Assembly: GCF_000315625.1 (NCBI RefSeq) | Contig: NW_005434535.1 | Span: forward strand, 111,589 to 133,355 | Length of the DNA stretch: 21,767 bases | From: Guillardia theta CCMP2712 | Taxonomy: Eukaryota; Cryptophyceae; Pyrenomonadales; Geminigeraceae | Direction of reading: 5' to 3' | Shown here: one piece after another, positions 17,165 to 21,767 of the stretch | Numbering within the stretch: position 1 is the first letter of the stretch | Layout: every line of letters begins with the position of its first letter | Translations under genes and position numbers: made by a program | Notes under the pieces: generated by a model | Told to the model about the DNA's origin: nothing | The model's database searches: none | Seen by the model: the letters and a program-made list of their open reading frames with translations, nothing else

Positions 17165-17470
17165 GTAGGGAGAAGAAGGAAGTTTGGATAAGGTTGGACA
17201 TTAGAACATGATGCCGTGAGATGGAGCAAGGAGCACAGAGTAAAAGCATAGGAGGGGGGCAGGGTCAGGTATCGACCCACAAGGGGGCACGAGGACAAGG
17301 ACCGGGACTAAACGGGCCACGAGATCACTTCAGTCTGTAGAGTCGACTTCTTACACACCAGGTGGTAGTTCAGCTCTTGTTTACTGTCGCGATAAGTTTC
17401 CTCACGGTCCAGACATGCTTCTGTTAGATGCTTGTGTTGGTTTATGGATGAATTTCATGGACAGGACATA

Positions 17471-17707
17471 TCATGGACTCTTCTGGACGCACGCGTCGGC
17501 AGCAACCCCGTCGGCCAAGAGCAGCTCATCTCTCCATAGCCCTGCAGAGTTGCCAGCTGCCAGCAAAACCTTCTCCTCGAGCCGCTTGTAGATGAAACCT
17601 TCCGACTTGTCGGGCTGGGCGATGGGCAGAAGTCAGCAAGAATGAGGGCGATGGAAAGGCTGCGCGACTTGTGCAGACTTGTCGAGGCGCAGGTCAGCAA
17701 GGGACAT
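17471..17707 (-). CDS. Small two-exon unrecognised protein (or 3' end of one)
   Basis: Minus-strand exon 17669-17707 reads MSLADLRLDKSAQ and joins in phase 0 over a 54-nt intron (CAA|GTCGCG to GCCCAG) to exon 17471-17614: PDKSEGFIYKRLEEKVLLAA, GNSAGLWRDELLLADGVAAD, ACVQKSP and TGA. That gives 60 residues. Mixed charged and hydrophobic composition looks like a real folded domain. Upstream exons are possible, for example an open stretch near 17880-17930 reading ARPPELLQRLSAFRP, but the phases do not match simply. The opposite strand is also open here but Ser/Ala-rich and less convincing. No family recognised. Confidence 0.45.
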
Positions 17708-18497
17708 GAATGTATGCTGGTAGGATACCTGCCATGGAGCCCACTAGCCTATGAGCATGGATAGGGAGGACCACTGCGCCGCTGCCCAGTCCCACCTCCC
17801 TTTCTTTCTCCGCATCCTCACCCCCCCCCGCCCCCCTCGCAGCTCCTCTTGCTTCCCTTGGCAGGAAGGACTTCACCAGGGCGGAACGCTGAGAGCCTCT
17901 GGAGCAGTTCGGGGGGCCGAGCTGAGGGTAGGAAGGCAGTCAGGGAAGAGTGCAGGCAGCTGGGCAAGAGCTCGAGAGCTGGAGGAGCGACGAATGCGAA
18001 GTCATCAAGACACCAAGAGATCCAAGGACGAATAAAGACAAGCTGTAAGATGACTCCACCATGTAAGATAACTCCTTGCGCGCACACGCACACACGCGCA
18101 CAAACAAAAGAGTTATGAAGTTCTTATGATCGGCACATCGAGGGGTTTGGGTATGACGTTTCTAACCCTCCATTCACGATCATGATTGATGTATTGAACT
18201 TACTCTCAAACCCTGCCTTTAACCCTTGAAACAATGTTGCATTTGATAACGCTTGAAGCACCAGCAGTGTAAAGGAATTGCGACATTTTGGATGCCACTA
18301 CTGCATGGTCCCATCTAAACGGCTTGGTTGGCGGACTAAATTTCCTCTTCCTTGACTCTCTGGGAACTGGACAGGGTCAGCGTATGAAGTAAGTTACGAA
18401 CGTGGCGAGTGATTCGGGTCACATCACATCTTCATAACCAACCAACAACAAACACAACTACAGCAACAACACCATTCTGAGCGCTAGAATCAAGACT
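17708..18497. other. Spacer without a supported gene
   Basis: The plus strand is open from 17751 to 18035 with an acceptor-like CTTGGCAG at about 17863, but neither strand gives a complete model. A short CACACGCG tract lies near 18080-18102. The rest, to 18497, is unique sequence with stops in all frames and the 3' flank of the next gene. Confidence 0.4.
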
Positions 18498-19927
18498 TTA
18501 CAGCATCATGGTTGTGCTTGACTTTGCCTTCACCCTGTTCCTTCCGCTCATCTTCGGAGAGGAGCTGTCAGGAACAGACTGGCGAGTCACAACCCTGCTC
18601 TGCTTGCCCTCCATCCGCGCATGAGGGATCGCACCCGCCCTGTCAGTGCTCTTCTGAGGAGCATGGGAAATGATGTCACTGACGACATCGGCGTGCTTGC
18701 TGGGAACCGCGTCCTCCTGGTTAGCAAGAGGAAGAGCGGAAGGAGCAGGAGGAGGAGGAAGGTGGAAGAACGGCTGAACATGAACGCCCTGAAGTGAGGG
18801 TGGCTGCGACATCAGCATGCTGTGGAGCTGCGAAAGGCAATCCCTGCAAGAAGGAGAAGGGGCGTAAGCGGACGAGGAATAATAAGCATAAGAGATGAAG
18901 AAAATGGAGACAGTCGGGACGAGGAGAGGAGTAAAGGAGAAAAAGGAGGGAGGAGGGAGGAGGAGGAAGAGGAGGGAGGAGGGAGGAGGGAGGAGCAGGA
19001 GGGAAGAGGGAGGAGGAGGAGGAGGAGGAGGAGGAGGAGGAGGAGGAGGGAGGGGGGGAGGGCAAGGGCAAGGGCAAGGGCAAGGGCAAGGAGGAGTAGA
19101 TCAATATCTTGATAGCGAGATGACCAGCAAGGCTTACTTGAGCTCCGAGTCGTTGTCATGGTCCTCACTTATCCTCTTAGCGACGTTGCATGCCATCTGC
19201 GGGTCAGTCAAGACGCTCCTTCTTCATCGACCGCGGGAGGAACCTGAACTTTGGCGAAGAGATCGACGTAGAAGTCGACCTGGTCCTCAGCGCTCTCGAG
19301 CCGCCGTCGCAACGATGCCAACTGCTGGTGCTTCTTCTGGAGGGCCGCGATCTTGTCCAGCTCCGACACTGCATCACTTTCACGGAGATCGGAGGAGGCC
19401 TATCATCAACAGGAGTCAAGCTCAGATATTAGCTCGGCATCAGCTCGGTAGAACCTGTCTTGAACCAGAGGAAGCGGAGGATAGCGGGGGGCTGAACCGA
19501 CCATTAGGGCTGACCCTTGCACCCTGCTTGACGCTCATGGCATTCTGGTGATGTTCTTGTTGCGGCTGCCCTTTAGGGGCTGACGGGTTTGGAAGTGATT
19601 GGCCTCCACTCCACTTAGCACCTTGTTCGTGAACGAACTGACTCATGAATCGGTTCCCGGCATCCACCCCCCTGAAGCACCATCGAGCGTCAAACAACCT
19701 AATGATTGTGGGGCCGGGGAACTGGCAGCTTTGTTTGTCCTTTCTATCCTAGCTATCATGGATGTCTCTCCTCTCAAACAGAGCCTTGTTGCCATCAACA
19801 CCATCAATTCATTCCTAACTGAGCCGCAACTGCAGCAGAGGGTCGTGTGCGCTTGTTGACCCAGGAGTTTCTCTACATTCACCCCTCCTTCATACCGTCT
19901 GAACAACCCTGTAAGTAGATGACACAT
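18498..19927 (-). CDS. Coiled-coil, Pro/Ser/Gln-rich unrecognised protein
   Basis: Five minus-strand exons: 19883-19927, 19455-19748, 19244-19399, 19138-19196 and 18498-18843, giving 299 residues with matching phases (0, 0, 0, 2). Sequence in order: MCHLLTGLFRRYEGG; FPGPTIIRLFDARWCFRGVD then AGNRFMSQFVHEQGAKW; a polar linker (PKGQPQQEHHQNAMSVKQGA); a heptad-like coiled coil of about 45 residues (VSELDKIAALQKKHQQLASL, RRRLESAEDQVDFYVDLFAK); MACNVAKRISEDHDNDSELK; DCLSQLHSMLMSQPPSLQGV; a Pro run (FFHLPPPPAPSALPL); and a basic Ser-rich tail ending SSTTMML. The last three junctions are well supported; exon 1 and its join are less sure, and the start could be farther upstream. Intron 4 (294 nt) carries GGA and GGGCAA repeats. 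It looks like a cytosolic or nuclear scaffold-type protein, but I cannot name it. Confidence 0.65.
18950..19093. repeat. GGA and GGGCAA repeats in an intron
   Basis: Plus-strand GGAGGAA/GGAGG units from about 18950, a pure GGA run at 19011-19048, then about five GGGCAA hexamers to 19092. All lie within intron 4 of the minus-strand coiled-coil gene, so the transcript is pyrimidine-rich here. Confidence 0.85.
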
Positions 19928-20034
19928 GGAGTAGGGTCTGAAAGACACGGTGTGGTGGAGAGCGGGAGCCTCTAGGCTTGGGAAGAACACTCGGGCAACA
20001 TGAGCAGGGTGGTGCAATAACAAGTGTGGCAAGA

Positions 20035-20230
20035 AGAGGCAGCACTCCTGCTTCTCCTCCTTCTCCTCTCTGCCCCTCCTCCTGCTCCTTCTTCTTCTCT
20101 TCCTTCTCCTTCTCCTGCTCCTGCTTCTCCGCCTCTTCCTCCTCCTGCTTCTCCTCCTTCTCTGTATCCTCCTCCTCCACCACCTCATCCTCATCCTCCT
20201 GCTCCCCCTCCCCCTCCCCCTCTCACTCCC
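20035..20230. repeat. CTCCTG/CTTCTC/CCTCCC simple-sequence tract
   Basis: Interrupted trinucleotide-type pyrimidine repeats on the plus strand. All six frames give low-complexity peptides (Ser/Pro/Leu or Glu/Lys/Arg), so I call no gene. It lies upstream of the minus-strand coiled-coil gene and may be a leader intron. Confidence 0.7.
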
Positions 20231-20269
20231 TTTCCTCTTCATTTGCCATGTCCTAGATTGTGACTCCCG

Positions 20270-20717
20270 ACCACCCCCCGTCCCTCCTACTACCCCACCT
20301 CATATCGGGAAAACAAGAACTCTCGGATCCTGTGATGTCACGGGGGGTGGGTCACGTTGTTCTATAATTGGGGTGGGTACTTTTCCGTTAAAGGAGTAGG
20401 TGGGGTCAATGGAAGCAACGTCAGAGGTGTTTGACTTTTTTTTGGAAGCAAGGGGTGGAAGGACCCTACCAATAGTCAACGATGGGTAGGTATGGGATTC
20501 AGGTGGGGTACATTAGGATAAAGTGTCGATCAGGGCGGGTGGGGGTGGATGGACAGGAACATTTTACATGCTGAAACTCCGAGGGGTGGGGTAGTCTGAA
20601 ATAAGTACCGGTGTTTTTGATGAATAATGCAGGGGTCCAGACATCCAAATCGGAGTCTGCCGGGTGGGTCCTTATGGGAAGGTGTGGTGGGTAAGTGGGG
20701 GTACTGGCGCCGCTGCA
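20270..20717. repeat. GGGGTGGGT-rich non-coding tract and 5' flank of an EF-hand gene
   Basis: GGGGTGGG, GGTGGGTA and GGGTAGG motifs recur through 20335-20700, in effect the reverse complement of the motif set at 15845-16540. There is no long ORF with coding character. The last part must include the promoter and leader of the gene starting at 20718. Confidence 0.5.
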
Positions 20718-21746
20718 ATGTCCTCGCCGGCTGTCAGGCAAGAAGCGGAGGAGAGGAGGAGAGAGGAGAGGAAGAGAGAGCAGAGCAGAGCAGAGCAGAG
20801 ATAGAAGAGGAGGAGAGGAGGAGAGAAGGAGAGAAGAGGGGGAGGAGGAGACAAGGGAAGACAAGGGAAGACAACGAGGTAGGTGGAAGAGGCGTTGAGG
20901 TGGGAAAGTTGACGGGAAGCAGAGAAGGAGGAAGAGGAAGTGGGAAGAGAGGATGGAGATCCTATAGATTCCATGTGATGTTTGCTGCAGAACTGCTGCG
21001 ATTGAGCTCTTGGACGCTCGTGCCGCCGAAGGGACGCTGGAGGGTTTCAAGTTCGATGCAGACATCTGCCGACAGGCCTTCAACTACTATGACAAGGTAT
21101 GCGCCCTCAACCTGGTCCTCCTGACCTGCAGCTGACGTCCCTTCAAGGACAGGTCAGGCTTTCTGGACCTCCAGGAGCTGATGAAGCTCGCTGAAGTCCT
21201 CTGGGACACTTTCTACCCCAACGGTGAACCTGGAGGCTCGGCTGCCATGGCGAGCATTGATATCTTGTTATCCCTCCAGGCCCGAAGATCGATGAGCCGA
21301 CTAAGATGGTATGTCTCGGGTTGTAGATGACAACGATCCCTCAATGACGTGATCGCGCGCAGTACATGGTGAAGGAGATCATGGCCGGCACCGATAACAA
21401 CAAGGATTCGCGGATCAGCTTCCAGGAGTTCCTCCCGTGGTACAAGCGGATGGCAGAGAAGGTGAATTCTCTCTATCCCTTCGTTTATCCTCCTCATTTT
21501 CTCCTCTTCCTCCTCCTCCTCGTTTTCTCCTCCTCCTCCTCCTCCACCTCCACCTCTGCAACTGCGCTTGGACTTCTTCATTTGTTTTTGGTCCTCTGCT
21601 GAAAGATTGTTCAATGTGGTGATATCCCCGGCAACTCTATCCCTAGTTGTATCAGGAGCAGCCCTAAATGTTGGAACCAATTGAACCGTACGGACGGTGA
21701 TAGACGGCATATTTGTCTTAACGTTTATTACAAATCTTTACCATAG
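20718..21746 (+). CDS. EF-hand calcium-binding protein with two EF-hands
   Basis: Six plus-strand exons: 20718-20737, 20991-21096, 21148-21223, 21280-21308, 21363-21461 and 21606-21746, giving 156 residues. Residues 1-35 (MSSPAVRTAAIELLDARAAE...) are helical. EF-hand 1 has the canonical loop DKDRSGFLDLQE (41-52). EF-hand 2 has DNNKDSRISFQE (88-99), with Ser replacing the usual Gly at loop position 6; all calcium-ligand positions are acceptable. The linker is YPNGPKIDEPTKM. The first intron has a GC donor (CAG|GCAAGA) and matches phase 2; without it the first exon has no start. The last exon (IVQCGDIPGNSIPSCIRSSP onward to TAG 21744-21746) follows a weak GAAAG acceptor and is the least certain. 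The pair of EF-hands is like one lobe of calmodulin, so a calcium sensor or buffer role is likely; target unknown. Confidence 0.8.
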
Positions 21747-21767
21747 CTTTCTTGCTTTGTGTCGATG

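Noticed and set aside
18085-18102. CACACGCG tract as a possible promoter element
   Set aside because: A short dinucleotide-type repeat with no gene start nearby.
19643-20242. 199-codon minus ORF starting with an Arg/Lys repeat
   Set aside because: The first half translates a simple repeat. Its second half overlaps the coiled-coil gene, whose spliced frame links to downstream exons, while this one stops at 19643.
1-21767. tRNA, rRNA, CRISPR or transposase genes
   Set aside because: No cloverleaf with conserved boxes, no spaced direct repeats, and no transposase or reverse-transcriptase motifs were visible on reading both strands.

Overview
The window reads as nuclear DNA of a photosynthetic eukaryote with small, intron-dense genes and spacers full of simple repeats. 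The best guide is a five-exon light-harvesting gene (5705-7262). Its N-terminus has a signal peptide followed by an ...AAAFAPSF... motif, the bipartite targeting signal of red-lineage complex plastids (cryptophytes, diatoms, haptophytes). A cryptophyte such as Guillardia is my best guess. That is inference, since no species marker is present. Nearly all coding exons had to be assembled by eye from splice sites, intron phase and protein family patterns. Introns are often only 38-60 nt; longer ones are pyrimidine-rich on the sense strand.

Layout. 1-700: 3' exons of an unrecognised plus-strand gene. 641-1432 (minus): a three-exon centromeric histone H3 (CenH3/CENP-A type) gene, head-to-head with a small unrecognised plus gene (1636-1995). 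2208-3987 (plus): a ten-exon LanC-like protein (LANCL) gene. 4200-5112 (minus): an unrecognised 120-residue protein, separated by a GC-rich probable two-way promoter from the LHC gene. A second GC-rich block (7560-7625) follows LHC. About 7854-9122 (plus): an unrecognised multi-exon gene starting in a hexanucleotide repeat. 9598-10410 (plus): a ZNF706/4F5-like small zinc-finger protein. 10703-12056 (minus): an eight-exon EF-hand protein, with a possible upstream targeting exon (12412-12799). 13691-14040: a low-complexity acidic/glycine ORF. 14299-15350 (minus): a helix-turn-helix-like, glutamine-repeat protein. 15840-16540: ACCCCACC-rich non-coding DNA. 17471-17707 (minus): a small two-exon protein. 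18498-19927 (minus): a five-exon coiled-coil, Pro/Ser/Gln-rich protein. 20718-21746 (plus): a six-exon two-EF-hand protein running to the window end.

The genes do not form one pathway. They are an ordinary nuclear mix of centromere identity, light harvesting, calcium binding, LanC-like chemistry and unknowns. I found no mobile-element genes, CRISPR arrays, rRNA or tRNA. The points most worth a second look are the CenH3 gene, two probable GC-AG introns, the unrecognised spliced proteins, the GC-rich TGACTCA-bearing blocks around LHC, and the dispersed ACCCCACC-rich DNA.
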